From NCBI RefSeq assembly GCF_900582195.1, contig NZ_UTHA01000210.1, positions 56,493 through 120,492 on the forward strand: a stretch of DNA of 64,000 nucleotides. Reading direction: 5' to 3'. The translations under genes were made by a program, and so were the position numbers. The notes below the pieces were generated by a model that was not told the DNA's origin, made no database searches, and worked only from the letters and a program-made list of their open reading frames with translations. This DNA is from Pseudomonas viridiflava. Lineage in GTDB: Bacteria > Pseudomonadota > Gammaproteobacteria > Pseudomonadales > Pseudomonadaceae. This document shows positions 8,986-19,646 of this stretch, in pieces (position 1 is the first letter of the stretch; each line of letters begins with the position of its first letter).

Positions 8986-9291
8986 TCAACTGATGTCGAA
9001 GAGTTTGTCGAAATTGGAGATGGCGAGGATCTTGCGCACATCGGAGTTGCTGTTGACCACGCGTACGTCCGAGTTATCGCCGCCGGCGTGATCCCTCAGC
9101 AGGAGCAGCATGCCCAGCGCCGAGCTGTCGAGGTAAGTGGCCTTCTTCAGATCCACGACTATGGATTCAGGCTTCTCGTGGAGTCGCTCATAGGACTCGC
9201 GAAACTCCTGATGCCGACCGAAATCGAATCGCCCCTCGATCGATATCGTCAGCTTCTTCCCATCTTGAGAGACTTCTGTAACGACTGACAT
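8986..9291 (-). CDS. hsbA: STAS-domain anti-sigma factor antagonist HsbA
   Basis: This is a 101-residue STAS protein with the phosphorylatable serine in ATYLDSSALGMLLLL. In P. aeruginosa HsbA switches partner between the anti-sigma factor FlgM and a diguanylate cyclase, linking flagellar sigma-28 activity to biofilm control. It is the first gene of the hsbA-hsbR-hptB group, with AAGGAAG 8 bases before the ATG. Here the group sits between fliJ and fliK. Confidence 0.9.
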   Translation of the reverse strand: MSVVTEVSQDGKKLTISIEGRFDFGRHQEFRESYERLHEKPESIVVDLKKATYLDSSALGMLLLLRDHAGGDNSDVRVVNSNSDVRKILAISNFDKLFDIS

Positions 9292-9391
9292 TGACTGGCT
9301 TCCTTGTCATTGACGAACCTGTACAAGGTTTAGCACTTGGACAGGGTTGCAGCAAGGTGCAACACAGGAACAAATGTGGGAGCGGCGCGGT

Positions 9392-9844
9392 TTAGAACGG
9401 GTTTTGTCGTGGCAAGCGCTGCGACAACTCATCAAGCAACTTCTGCTCGCGCTTGTCTTCGAGGCGTTGCGCCTCTTCGCGATAACGCTGCACCAGTTTG
9501 CGCAGCCCTTCGACCTTGGCAAACGCCTGCTGCCATTCCTCACGGGCCTTTTCGAGTTTGTTCTGGTGCCAGACCAGGCTTTGCCGCTGCTGATCCACCG
9601 CCGTGTCGAGCTGTGCCAGAAAGCCCTGAAAGCCGAGCAACCATTGCCCGCTCACACCGGTGCTGCCGCGCACGATCCATTGCTGCGAGTAATCCAGACG
9701 AAAGGCATTGAGGTCGGCCAGTTTGCTTTCTGCAACCTTTACCTGGCCCTGAAAATAGCCCAGCCGTTGCACGGCGGTTTTCTCGGCCTGTTCGGCCATG
9801 TCCACCACCGGCGCCAGACGCGCGGCTCGACTGACGGTGGCCAT
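9392..9844 (-). CDS. fliJ: Flagellar export chaperone FliJ
   Basis: FliJ is a coiled-coil stalk protein of the FliH-FliI-FliJ export ATPase complex. The 150-residue protein is highly charged and predicted coiled coil almost throughout (for example EKAREEWQQAFAKVEGLRKL). It is 6 bases downstream of fliI. The sequence between fliJ and hsbA contains TGTGGGAGCGGCGCGG just beyond the stop, a possible REP remnant. Confidence 0.94.
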   Translation of the reverse strand: MATVSRAARLAPVVDMAEQAEKTAVQRLGYFQGQVKVAESKLADLNAFRLDYSQQWIVRGSTGVSGQWLLGFQGFLAQLDTAVDQQRQSLVWHQNKLEKAREEWQQAFAKVEGLRKLVQRYREEAQRLEDKREQKLLDELSQRLPRQNPF

Positions 9845-9850
9845 GGCCGG

Positions 9851-11209
9851 TTAGCCGCCCGCTGCGGGGGCAAACAGGGTTTCGAGGTAAGCCTGGCTTT
9901 CGCCCATGTTGATTTTGTCGTTGAGGCCCTGACGCTGGTAGCGAACCAACTGCGGTTGCAGGGAGATCGCGAGGTCGGTCTCACGGTCACCGCCGGCCAC
10001 GTAGGCGCCGACGCTGATCAGATCGCGACTCTGCTGATAGCGCGACCACAACTGCTTGAAGTATTGCGCGCGCTGCATGTGGTCCGGCGAAACCACCGCC
10101 GGCATCACCCGGCTGATCGAGGCTTCGATGTCGATGGCCGGATAATGCCCCTCTTCGGCCAAGCGCCGGGACAACACGATGTGGCCGTCAAGCACGCCTC
10201 GGGCCGAGTCGGCAATCGGGTCCTGCTGGTCATCGCCCTCGGACAACACCGTGTAGAACGCGGTAATCGAACCGCCGCCCTTCTCTGCGTTACCGGCACG
10301 CTCAACCAGTTTCGGCAATTTTGCGAACACCGACGGCGGATAACCCTTGGTCGCCGGCGGCTCGCCGATGGCCAGCGCGATTTCCCGCTGAGCCTGTGCG
10401 AAACGGGTCAGCGAATCCATCAGCAACAGGACGTTCTTGCCCTTGTCGCGGAAATACTCAGCGATGCGCGTGCAGTACATCGCGGCGCGCAGACGCATCA
10501 GCGGCGCATCGTCCGCCGGAGATGCGACAACGACGGAACGCTTGAGGCCTTCTTCACCGAGGCTGTGCTCGATGAATTCCTTAACTTCGCGACCCCGCTC
10601 ACCGATCAGGCCAACGACGATAATGTCGGCCTCGGTGAAGCGCGTCATCATGCCTAGCAACACGGATTTACCGACACCGGTACCGGCGAACAGACCCAGA
10701 CGCTGGCCGCGACCGACCGTCAGCAAACCGTTGATGCAACGGATGCCAACGTCCAGCGGCACACTGATCGGGTCACGGTTGAGCGGGTTGATCGTCGGGC
10801 CGTCCATCGGCACCCAGTCTTCGGCCTTCATGCCGCCCTTGCCGTCCAGTGCGCGACCGGCACCGTCGAGGACGCGACCGAGCATGCTCATGCCCATCGG
10901 CAGTCGACCGGTATCAGCTAGAGGCACCACGCGGGCGCCCGGGGCAATACCGGCGACGCTGCCGACTGGCATCAGAAAGACTTTGCTGCCGGAAAACCCC
11001 ATGACTTCCGCTTCCACCTGGGACGGGTGATAGCTGTCGTCATTGATCACCAGGCAGCGCGTGCCCATGGCCGCGCGCAAGCCTTCGGCTTCGAGGGTGA
11101 GGCCGACCATGCGCAGCAGGCGACCTTCAAGAATCGGCGCGCCGGCAATCTCGGTGGCCTCAGCGTAAGTGCTCAGGCGCTTGGCGAAACTGGTGCGTTC
11201 AAGGCGCAT
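9851..11209 (-). CDS. fliI: Flagellum-specific export ATPase FliI
   Basis: FliI is the hexameric ATPase that unfolds and delivers export substrates. The Walker A motif GTGVGKSVLLG and the Walker B region NVLLLMDSLTRFAQAQRE are intact. The 452-residue length is normal. The gene overlaps the fliH end by 11 bases. Confidence 0.98.
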   Translation of the reverse strand: MRLERTSFAKRLSTYAEATEIAGAPILEGRLLRMVGLTLEAEGLRAAMGTRCLVINDDSYHPSQVEAEVMGFSGSKVFLMPVGSVAGIAPGARVVPLADTGRLPMGMSMLGRVLDGAGRALDGKGGMKAEDWVPMDGPTINPLNRDPISVPLDVGIRCINGLLTVGRGQRLGLFAGTGVGKSVLLGMMTRFTEADIIVVGLIGERGREVKEFIEHSLGEEGLKRSVVVASPADDAPLMRLRAAMYCTRIAEYFRDKGKNVLLLMDSLTRFAQAQREIALAIGEPPATKGYPPSVFAKLPKLVERAGNAEKGGGSITAFYTVLSEGDDQQDPIADSARGVLDGHIVLSRRLAEEGHYPAIDIEASISRVMPAVVSPDHMQRAQYFKQLWSRYQQSRDLISVGAYVAGGDRETDLAISLQPQLVRYQRQGLNDKINMGESQAYLETLFAPAAGG

Positions 11210-12005
11210 CGGGTTCGTCCGAGAGCGGCTCTTCAGGCAAGGACGCCGTTTTTACGTCTTCTGGAATGTCCAGGCTCAGATCCGCTTCAGCCGGGTGCAA
11301 AGCCTGTTCGTGCAACTGATCGAACAGCTTGGCCATAACCTGACCAACGCGGGTTTCAATGCTGGCATCGATGCGGCTGTGCTCGGTTTCAACCCGGCAG
11401 CCGCCCGGCAGCAGCGCTTCGTCCTCGACGATGCGCCAGGTTTCCTCATGACGCTCGCGCAGGGCCTTGGCCTGCTCGAAATCCTGCGGATTGACGTACA
11501 GGCGCACGTTGTCGACGCCCAGCGGCAACAGCTTGAGCGCATCGCGCATGACGTGTTCGATCTGGCTGGAATCGATGGCCAGTTCGCGCTTGATCACCTG
11601 TTTGGTGATGTGTTGCACGAGGTCGACCAGCGACTTTTCGATCTGCGTGTCTTGCTCGGCGATCGGTTCGAAGAGGTTCGCCATCAGTTGCTCAAGGCTG
11701 GCAAGTTTTGCCGCCAGCGCCACTTCAGCTTCCTGACGGACCTTGAGGGTCGCGCTGTGAAAACCTTCTTTCTCGCCGATACCAAAGCCCTCGTTGTAAG
11801 CCTCCTGACGGATGCTTTCGAGTTCTTCCAGGGTCAGTGGCTGGACTTCTTCCAGCGGCACTTCTTCCATTTCCGGCGGTTCGGGTTCCGGCTCAGGCTC
11901 GGGTTCCGGCTTCGGCGGATCGAAGCTGGGCAGTGCCCAGGATTCGAAACCCCGGACATCGCGGGCACGGATCAGATCCGTCACATCGTCGTCGTGCTTG
12001 TCCAT
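11199..12005 (-). CDS. fliH: Flagellar assembly protein FliH
   Basis: FliH is a regulator and linker of the FliI ATPase to the C-ring. The 268-residue protein has an N-terminal proline/glutamate repeat (PKPEPEPEPEPEPPEME) and a long helical middle with the GxxxG-like stretch EAYNEGFGIGEKEG. The C-terminal part is the conserved FliH/YscL domain. It lies 4 bases from fliG and overlaps fliI. Confidence 0.95.
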   Translation of the reverse strand: MDKHDDDVTDLIRARDVRGFESWALPSFDPPKPEPEPEPEPEPPEMEEVPLEEVQPLTLEELESIRQEAYNEGFGIGEKEGFHSATLKVRQEAEVALAAKLASLEQLMANLFEPIAEQDTQIEKSLVDLVQHITKQVIKRELAIDSSQIEHVMRDALKLLPLGVDNVRLYVNPQDFEQAKALRERHEETWRIVEDEALLPGGCRVETEHSRIDASIETRVGQVMAKLFDQLHEQALHPAEADLSLDIPEDVKTASLPEEPLSDEPDAP

Positions 12006-12009
12006 GGGC

Positions 12010-13029
12010 TTAGATCATTTCCTCGCCACCCTTGCCACCGAGGACGATTTCCCCGGCTTCGGCCATACGGCGGGCAATGGTGAGGATTTCCTTCTGCGCG
12101 GTTTCGACGTCGCTGACGCGCACCGGGCCTTTGGCCTCAAGGTCGTCGCGCAACAGTTCGGCAGCACGTTTGGACATGTTCTTGAAGATCTTCTCTTTGA
12201 CGCCTTCGTCCGAACCCTTGAGGGCCAGTACCAGCACGTCGGAAGACACTTCGCGCAGCAACGCCTGAATGCCACGGTCGTCGACATCGGCAAGGTTGTT
12301 GAACACGAACATGAGGTCTTCGATCTGACCGGACAGGTCTTCGTCGACTTCGCGGATCGAGTCCATGAGCTGGCCTTCGATCGAGCTGTCGAGGAAGTTC
12401 ATGATGTCGGCCGCACGCTTGATGCCACCCAGGGTGGTGCGCGAGGCATTCGAGTTGCCGGAGAACTGCTTCTCGAGAATCTGGTTGAGTTCTTTCAGTG
12501 CTGCAGGCTGTACGGTGTTCAACGACGAGACGCGCAGGATGATGTCCAGACGCACCTTGTGGTCGAAGTTGCCGAGCACTTCACCGGCCTGATCCGGGTC
12601 GAGGTACGCGACCACGATCGCCTGAATCTGCGGGTGTTCGTAACGGATCACGTCGGCAACCGCGCGCGGCTCCATCCATTTCAGGCTGTCGAGGCCGCTG
12701 GTGTTGCCACCGAGCAGAATGCGGTCGATCAGGCCGTTGGCCTTGTCTTCACCCAGGGCCTGGGTGAGCATTTTGCGCACGTAGTCGTCGGAACCGACGC
12801 CGAGGCTGGTCTGGTCGCCGACGATGTCGACGAACTCGCTCATGACCTGCTCGACCTGCTCGCGATGGACGTTGCCCATCTGCGCCATGGCCACGCCGAC
12901 CCGCTGAACCTCTTTCGGGCCCATGTGGCGCAGCACTTGCGCGGCATCGGTCGAACCCAGGGACAGCAGCAGAATCGCGGCTTTGTCGACCTTGGTCAGT
13001 TTGACGGTTGCGGCTCGGTTATCACTCAT
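12010..13029 (-). CDS. fliG: Flagellar motor switch protein FliG
   Basis: FliG is the C-ring protein that contacts the MS ring and the stators. The 339-residue protein begins with the FliF-binding N-domain (KVDKAAILLLSLGSTDAAQ), followed by the middle and the charged C-domain (ILLRVSSLNTVQPAALKELN; LSGQIEDLMFVFNNLADVDD). The start overlaps the fliF end by 8 bases. Confidence 0.98.
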   Translation of the reverse strand: MSDNRAATVKLTKVDKAAILLLSLGSTDAAQVLRHMGPKEVQRVGVAMAQMGNVHREQVEQVMSEFVDIVGDQTSLGVGSDDYVRKMLTQALGEDKANGLIDRILLGGNTSGLDSLKWMEPRAVADVIRYEHPQIQAIVVAYLDPDQAGEVLGNFDHKVRLDIILRVSSLNTVQPAALKELNQILEKQFSGNSNASRTTLGGIKRAADIMNFLDSSIEGQLMDSIREVDEDLSGQIEDLMFVFNNLADVDDRGIQALLREVSSDVLVLALKGSDEGVKEKIFKNMSKRAAELLRDDLEAKGPVRVSDVETAQKEILTIARRMAEAGEIVLGGKGGEEMI

Positions 13030-14809
13030 CTGCGTTAATCCACTCTTTCACGACCTGAGCCACGCGACCCGGATCCTCGGCCACCAGACTCTTGATTGCA
13101 TTCAGTTGCGCGTCATAACCCTCACTCGGGCTCGGCAACAGAATGCTCTGCGGACCACCGAGGCTCACGCGGTCGTTGGAAAGTTCGCCGTCCAGGCCGC
13201 CCATGCCACCGAGTTCCACGTCGCTGCCAAGACCGGCCAGCTCCTTGCCTTTGCCGCCGCCGGTGATGTTGTTGAGCACCGGACGCAGCACACCAAACAC
13301 CAGCACCAGGATGAACAACACACCCAGCACTTGTTTGACGATGTCCCAGAACCATGGCTGGGAGTAGAACGGAATATCGGCAATCACTTCACCGCGCTCG
13401 GCAGAGAACGGCATGTTGATCACGCTGACGCTGTCGCCACGGCTGGCGTCGAAACCGACGGCGTCCTGGACCAGACGGGTGAAGCGCGCCAATTCGTCGG
13501 CGCTCCACGGCGCACGGCTGGTTTCGCCGTTGGCCGCGTTGACCTTGACCTGATCGTCAACCACCACCGACACCGACAGACGATTCAGGCGACCCTGCTG
13601 CTGTTTGGTGTGGCTGATGGAACGGTCGAGTTCGAAGTTCTTGGTCGATTGTTGACGCTTGTCCGCCGGGTACGGCGCGAGCATCGGCTGGCCGGTGGCC
13701 GGGTCCATGATCTGCTGACCGTTGGCATCAACCAATGGCTGACCTGGCTGCACCATCGCGGCCGGCGCGGCGGCGCCACCGGTGGTTTGCGGTGCCGAGG
13801 CTGGCGATGGCGGCTGGTTGCTCAGGGCACCCGGCACACCTTGCGGGCCATTGCTGGCGGTGCGTTGTTCGTTGACCGATTGCTCGCTGCGCAACGCCGG
13901 TTGATCCGGGTTGAACTGCTCGGCAGTCGACTCGACCGCATTGAAATCGATGTCAGCCGACACTTCCGCCTTGTAGCGATCGTTGCCCAGTACTGGCTGC
14001 AGAATGTTGTGCACGCGCTGGGTGAGCATGCTTTCCATGCGGCGGCTGTAATCGAACTGCTTGCCGGCCATGGTCATTTCGGAGTTCTCCGCCTGATCGG
14101 AGAGCAGGTTGCCCTTCTGATCGACGACGGTGATCTGCGATTTGCTCAGTTCGGGAACGGAGGTCGCCACCAGGTTGATGATCGCGATGACCTGACCTGG
14201 CTCCAGCGAACGACCGGAGTACAACTCGACCAGAACCGAAGCACTTGGCTTGCGTTCGTCCCGGACGAACACCGAACTCTTCGGAATCGCCAGGTGCACA
14301 CGGGCACCCTTGACGTTGTTCAGGCTGGAAATGGTCCTTGCCAGTTCACCTTCGAGGCCACGACGGTAACGCGTCGCTTCCATGAACTGACTGGTGCCCA
14401 GACCCTGTTCCTTGTCGAGGATTTCAAAACCGATGTTGCCGTCGCTGGGAGTGACACCAGCAGCGGCGAGTTTCATCCGTGCACGGGACAGATCATCGGC
14501 CTTGACCAGCAAGGCGCCGGAGTTCGGCTCAACGTTGTAAGGAATGTCGGCGGCGGCCAGGGTTTCCATGACCTGCTTGGCGTCCATGCCGGCAAGGCTG
14601 CCGTACAACGGACGGTAATCCGGCTGCTGCGACCACAGCACCACGGCAAAGCCAATCGCCACGCTCGCAGCCAGGCCGACCAACAGGCCCACCTGACGCA
14701 GCATGGTCATCTCGGAGAGGTTTTCCAGGAAGGACAGGCCGAACAGCGGCGGTTTGCCGTCTATCGGGGTGGCCTTGGCCGGAACGTTATCGGCGACTGC
14801 TTCTGCCAT
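13022..14809 (-). CDS. fliF: Flagellar MS-ring protein FliF
   Basis: FliF builds the MS ring in the inner membrane. The 595-residue protein has two membrane segments: one near residues 40-60 (LVGLAASVAIGFAVVLW) and one near the C-terminus (QVLGVLFILVLVFGVLRPVL). Between them is the large periplasmic region with ring-building motifs. The C-terminal tail (EDPGRVAQVVKEWINADE) is the FliG-binding end. Confidence 0.98.
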   Translation of the reverse strand: MAEAVADNVPAKATPIDGKPPLFGLSFLENLSEMTMLRQVGLLVGLAASVAIGFAVVLWSQQPDYRPLYGSLAGMDAKQVMETLAAADIPYNVEPNSGALLVKADDLSRARMKLAAAGVTPSDGNIGFEILDKEQGLGTSQFMEATRYRRGLEGELARTISSLNNVKGARVHLAIPKSSVFVRDERKPSASVLVELYSGRSLEPGQVIAIINLVATSVPELSKSQITVVDQKGNLLSDQAENSEMTMAGKQFDYSRRMESMLTQRVHNILQPVLGNDRYKAEVSADIDFNAVESTAEQFNPDQPALRSEQSVNEQRTASNGPQGVPGALSNQPPSPASAPQTTGGAAAPAAMVQPGQPLVDANGQQIMDPATGQPMLAPYPADKRQQSTKNFELDRSISHTKQQQGRLNRLSVSVVVDDQVKVNAANGETSRAPWSADELARFTRLVQDAVGFDASRGDSVSVINMPFSAERGEVIADIPFYSQPWFWDIVKQVLGVLFILVLVFGVLRPVLNNITGGGKGKELAGLGSDVELGGMGGLDGELSNDRVSLGGPQSILLPSPSEGYDAQLNAIKSLVAEDPGRVAQVVKEWINADE

Positions 14810-14824
14810 GACTCAATCTCGTCC

Positions 14825-15154
14825 TTAAACCGGCATCTGCATGATGTCTTGATAAGCCTGAACCAGCTTGTTGCGTACCTGGGTCAGAGCCTGGAACGAC
14901 ACGCTGGCTTTTTGCGAAGCGACCATCACGTCCGTCAGGTCGACGCCGCTCTTGCCCACTTCGAATGCGTTGGCCAACTGAGTCGACGCCTGCTGGGTAT
15001 CGCTGACCTTGTTGATCGCCTGACCGAGCATGTCGGAAAAGCTGCTGCCCGCCAGTTCAGGGACAGCGGTCGTCGATTTCGGTGCAGACATGGCGTCCAG
15101 TTTCATGGCCTTCATGTCCATCATCAACCGATTAAATTCAATACCTTGGCTCAT
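14825..15154 (-). CDS. fliE: Flagellar hook-basal body protein FliE
   Basis: FliE is a small adaptor joining the MS ring to the rod. The 109-residue protein ends with the conserved FliE pattern VMVASQKASVSFQALTQVRN followed by KLVQAYQDIMQMPV. It is the first gene of fliEFGHIJ, with a strong sigma-54 promoter about 60-80 bases upstream. Confidence 0.97.
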   Translation of the reverse strand: MSQGIEFNRLMMDMKAMKLDAMSAPKSTTAVPELAGSSFSDMLGQAINKVSDTQQASTQLANAFEVGKSGVDLTDVMVASQKASVSFQALTQVRNKLVQAYQDIMQMPV

Positions 15155-15215
15155 GGTCTACTCTCTTGGGCGGCCCGCAATTTTTTGACACTCACTCGGC
15201 GGGTACACAGGTATT

Positions 15216-15232
15216 AGCAACAAGGGTGCCAG
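15216..15232 (-). promoter_or_regulatory. Sigma-54 promoter for fliE
   Basis: The minus strand reads CTGGCACCCTTGTTGCT, an exact -24/-12 match (TGGCAC-N5-TTGCT, GG to GC 12 bases). Its -24 half forms the 3' arm of the hairpin at 15224-15245. Confidence 0.85.
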
Positions 15233-15245
15233 CTCATGGGCACCC
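15224..15245 (-). terminator. Hairpin after fleR overlapping the fliE promoter
   Basis: GGGTGCC-N8-GGCACCC is a perfect 7-base-pair stem between fleR and fliE. The tail TTGTTGC is only weakly T-rich. Since fleR lies downstream of fliE on the same strand, this sits upstream of the fliE gene and inside its promoter, so it may be an operator-like symmetry rather than a terminator. Confidence 0.35.
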
Positions 15246-15282
15246 CTTTCAGAAAAGCGTTTTCAAATCGTTGCGCCAGACG

Positions 15283-16683
15283 TCAAGTGGCGAACAGATA
15301 ACCTTCGACGTCCATCCCGGCATCGCGCATTTGCGCGAGCTTGTAGCGCAGGGTGCGTGGGCTGATGCCGAGTTTTTCCGCGGCCTCCTTGCGGCGGCCA
15401 CGTTCGGCACGCAAGGTGTCGATGATCATCTGAAACTCCCGGCGGCGCAGGTCATCGCCCAGGGCGCCGGCCGAATCCGCTTCGATTTCCACCTCGCGAA
15501 GCACCGCTGACACTGGCGCGGTGACAGGCAACGCGGTGTACGTCACGGGACCGGCCAGGCAAAAATCCTGCGGCTGAATCAGGCCACCCTGCTGCAGAAT
15601 CAACGCGCGCTGAATCGCGTTATCCAGTTCACGCACATTGCCCGGCCACGGGTAAGCGGTCAGGCACGCTTGCGCTTCAGGCGAGAGTTTCGCCGCAGCA
15701 TGCTTCATTTTATTGACGTGTTTGGCCAACAGCCTTTCGGCCAGCGGCAGGATATCGGCAGTGCGCTCGCGAAGTGGACGCCAGGCCAGGGGAAAAACCG
15801 ACAAACGGTAAAAAAGGTCTTCACGGAAACGCCCCGCCGCCACTTCGCCCGCCAGATCGCGGTTGGTGGTGGCAACCACGCGAATATCCAAGGCAATCGG
15901 CTTGCGTGCACCAACGCGCTCGACCTCGCGCTCCTGCAACACGCGCAACAGCTTGGCTTGCAGGCCGAGGGGCATTTCGGAGATTTCGTCGAGCAACAGC
16001 GTGCCACCGTCAGCCTGTTCGAACTTGCCGGCCTGTGCCGCAATGGCGCCAGTGAACGAACCCTTCTCGTGGCCGAACAACGTGGCTTCGAGCATATTGT
16101 CCGGGATCGCGGCGCAGTTGATCGCGATGAACGGCTGACTGGCGCGATGGGATTGCTGATGAATGTAGCGCGCCAGCACTTCTTTACCGGTGCCGGATTC
16201 GCCAGAGATCAAAACGGTGGAATCGCTGCGTGCGACTCGTGCGGCCAACTCAAGCAGCTGGGCGCTTGCCGGCTCGACCGCAATAGGACCTTCACTTTCG
16301 CTCGTGCCAATATTGCCGAGCGCATGCCGCGCGACCAGATCCAGCAAGGCTTTAGGTTCGAAGGGTTTGACCAGATAGTCCGCCGCGCCCTGACGCATTG
16401 CGTCGACCGCTCGCTCGACCGCACCATGCGCCGTCATCAGCAACACCGGCAGTTGCGGTTGGCGGGCACGCAGCAGCGCGAGCAACTGATGACCATCCAT
16501 GCCGGGCATATTGACGTCGCTGACCACCAGGCTGAACGCCTCGCGCCCGACCGCCGTCAGCGCATCTTCAGCGCAACCGACTGCGTGGTAATCGTGGCCG
16601 GCCAGCAGCAATGTATCGGCCAGTGCCTCGCGCAACGAGCGGTCATCCTCGACCAGCAAAACCTTGATGCCCATGTCTTTCAC
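15283..16683 (-). CDS. fleR: Sigma-54-dependent response regulator FleR
   Basis: FleR is the class III flagellar regulator in Pseudomonas that activates the fliE, fliK, fliL and flg genes with sigma-54. The receiver domain (about 1-125) has the acceptor Asp in LVVSDVNMPGMDG. The AAA+ domain has Walker A GESGTGKE, the sigma-54 contact loop as GSFTGA and Walker B LLLDEISEMP. The C-terminal Fis-type HTH reads KEAAEKLGISPRTLRYKL. A GTG start overlaps the fleS stop (GTGA), with GGGAG just upstream. Confidence 0.97.
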   Translation of the reverse strand: MKDMGIKVLLVEDDRSLREALADTLLLAGHDYHAVGCAEDALTAVGREAFSLVVSDVNMPGMDGHQLLALLRARQPQLPVLLMTAHGAVERAVDAMRQGAADYLVKPFEPKALLDLVARHALGNIGTSESEGPIAVEPASAQLLELAARVARSDSTVLISGESGTGKEVLARYIHQQSHRASQPFIAINCAAIPDNMLEATLFGHEKGSFTGAIAAQAGKFEQADGGTLLLDEISEMPLGLQAKLLRVLQEREVERVGARKPIALDIRVVATTNRDLAGEVAAGRFREDLFYRLSVFPLAWRPLRERTADILPLAERLLAKHVNKMKHAAAKLSPEAQACLTAYPWPGNVRELDNAIQRALILQQGGLIQPQDFCLAGPVTYTALPVTAPVSAVLREVEIEADSAGALGDDLRRREFQMIIDTLRAERGRRKEAAEKLGISPRTLRYKLAQMRDAGMDVEGYLFAT

Positions 16684-17888
16684 TCAGCTCCCTGTACAGC
16701 GGAAAACAGCGGCAGGATCACCTGCGCGCACGTACCGCGCCCGACCCGCGAACGCAGCAGCAATTCTCCCTGATGCGCACGGGCCACAGCCTTGACCACG
16801 GTCAGGCCCAGGCCGGTGCCGGTGACTTTGGTGGTAAAAAATGGCTCGCCGAGCCGCGCCAGAACGACAGGTTCGATGCCGCTTCCACTGTCGCTGACGC
16901 ACAGGCGCAGAGTGTTGTCGCGGCTGTAGCAATGGACTTTCAGGCGGACGTTGCCGGCACTGGCCTGAATCGCGTTTTCGATCAGATTCAGAAGCGCCCC
17001 GACCAGCGTGTCGCGATTGCACAGCAGCTCACCGGCATGACTGTCGCACTGCCAGCGGATTGGCAGATCCTGCACGTGCGTCAGCGCCGCCGCTTGCAGG
17101 GCCTGCATCAAGGCATTCGGCGTCAGGCGATCGGTCAGCGGCAATTCACCGCGGGCAAACACCAGCATGTCGCGCACTTGATGCTCGAGTTCATGCAGGC
17201 GCTCTTTCAGGCGCCCGGCGAAACGCTGGTGGGTAGCGACTGGCAACTCCTGCTCAGTCAAATGACTGGCGTAGAGCAAAGCGGCAGACAGCGGCGTGCG
17301 GATCTGATGCGCGAGCGAGGCGACCATGCGTCCCAGCGAGGACAAACGCTCATGGCGCGCCAGTTGATCTTGCAGATGGCGGGTTTCTGTCAGGTCGTTG
17401 AGCAGCACCAATTGCCCCGGCTCGGCGTCCAGCGAGCGGGTGGCAATCGACAGGCGTCGACCGTTTTTCAGGGAAATCTCATGGCCGTCGTCTTCACGGG
17501 GGGCAAAGCAACGCGCAATCACCTGGCGCCACAATTCACCCTCAAGTGGCAGGCCGAGCAGCTCGATGGCGGCCGGATTGGCTTCGCGCACCATGCCGTG
17601 ACCGTCGATGACGATGACGCCACCGGGCAACAGATCAAGGAGGTTTTGCAGACGATTGGCCAAGCGTTCCTTTTCCGCCAGCTCCTGCATGCGCTGGGCA
17701 CTGACCACCGCCAGTTCACCCTTGAGTTCGGTCACCCGCGCTTCAAGCATGCTGTAGGAATCAGTGAGTTGGCTGGACATCTGGTTGAACAGTTCGAATG
17801 CCTGCTCAAGACCCTGTCGGCTCGCCTGCTCTACGGAGGACGGCTGCCCCTCGGGACTGGAGGCAGGAGACATCTGGGCTTGGGGCAT
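16680..17888 (-). CDS. fleS: Sensor histidine kinase FleS
   Basis: FleS is the cytoplasmic kinase partner of FleR. The 402-residue protein has no obvious transmembrane helix, as in known FleS. An N-terminal coiled coil and PAS domain (NLLDLLPGGVIVIDGHGMVR) precede the HisKA box with the phospho-histidine in MVASLAHQIRTPLSAALLY. The ATPase domain shows NLIENAIQAS, DSGSGIEP and GTGLGLTVVKAVARAH. Confidence 0.97.
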   Translation of the reverse strand: MPQAQMSPASSPEGQPSSVEQASRQGLEQAFELFNQMSSQLTDSYSMLEARVTELKGELAVVSAQRMQELAEKERLANRLQNLLDLLPGGVIVIDGHGMVREANPAAIELLGLPLEGELWRQVIARCFAPREDDGHEISLKNGRRLSIATRSLDAEPGQLVLLNDLTETRHLQDQLARHERLSSLGRMVASLAHQIRTPLSAALLYASHLTEQELPVATHQRFAGRLKERLHELEHQVRDMLVFARGELPLTDRLTPNALMQALQAAALTHVQDLPIRWQCDSHAGELLCNRDTLVGALLNLIENAIQASAGNVRLKVHCYSRDNTLRLCVSDSGSGIEPVVLARLGEPFFTTKVTGTGLGLTVVKAVARAHQGELLLRSRVGRGTCAQVILPLFSAVQGAE

Positions 17889-17941
17889 TGGGCTTTCTCG
17901 CTTGGCTGACCGTCAGTTAAACGGAACGTTGCGAGGGCTGT

Positions 17942-17957
17942 AGCAATACCCGTGCCT
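17942..17957 (-). promoter_or_regulatory. Sigma-54 promoter for fleSR
   Basis: The minus strand reads AGGCACGGGTATTGCT. It matches the -24/-12 consensus (TGGCACG-N4-TTGCT) except for the first base. It begins directly after the T-run of the fleQ terminator and lies about 55 bases before the fleS ATG. This fits the known FleQ/sigma-54 control of fleSR. Confidence 0.82.
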
Positions 17958-17986
17958 AAAAAAAACCGCTTATAAATGAAGCGGTT
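17958..17986 (-). terminator. Rho-independent terminator of fleQ
   Basis: The minus strand reads AACCGCT-N9-AGCGGTT followed by a run of eight T (the stem ends in the T-run). It is 12 bases beyond the fleQ stop codon and is a textbook intrinsic terminator. Confidence 0.88.
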
Positions 17987-17998
17987 GAAAAACAGGCG

Positions 17999-19474
<1,476 letters not shown>

Positions 19475-19646
19475 GCAATAGCAACTTCCCTAGTCAACTC
19501 AATGCCCGAAATTAGGGGCAAGCGAGACGCTTGCAGGACACCATGTGCCTGTAGACGCCTGAAATCTGAAAACAGCCACTAGTTAAGTCAAAAAACCGTG
19601 CACAGTCAAATTTATGGCGCACATGCCTGGATTAACTGGGGGTTAA

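Noticed and set aside
9374..9391. REP element between hsbA and fliJ
   Set aside because: TGTGGGAGCGGCGCGG resembles a REP left half, but no partner or palindrome follows, so it is recorded only as a possible remnant.
19550..19646. Sigma-70 promoter for fleQ (TTGACT ... TTAACT)
   Set aside because: A TTGACT box is present at a plausible place, but the -10 match is only about half, so I did not call it.
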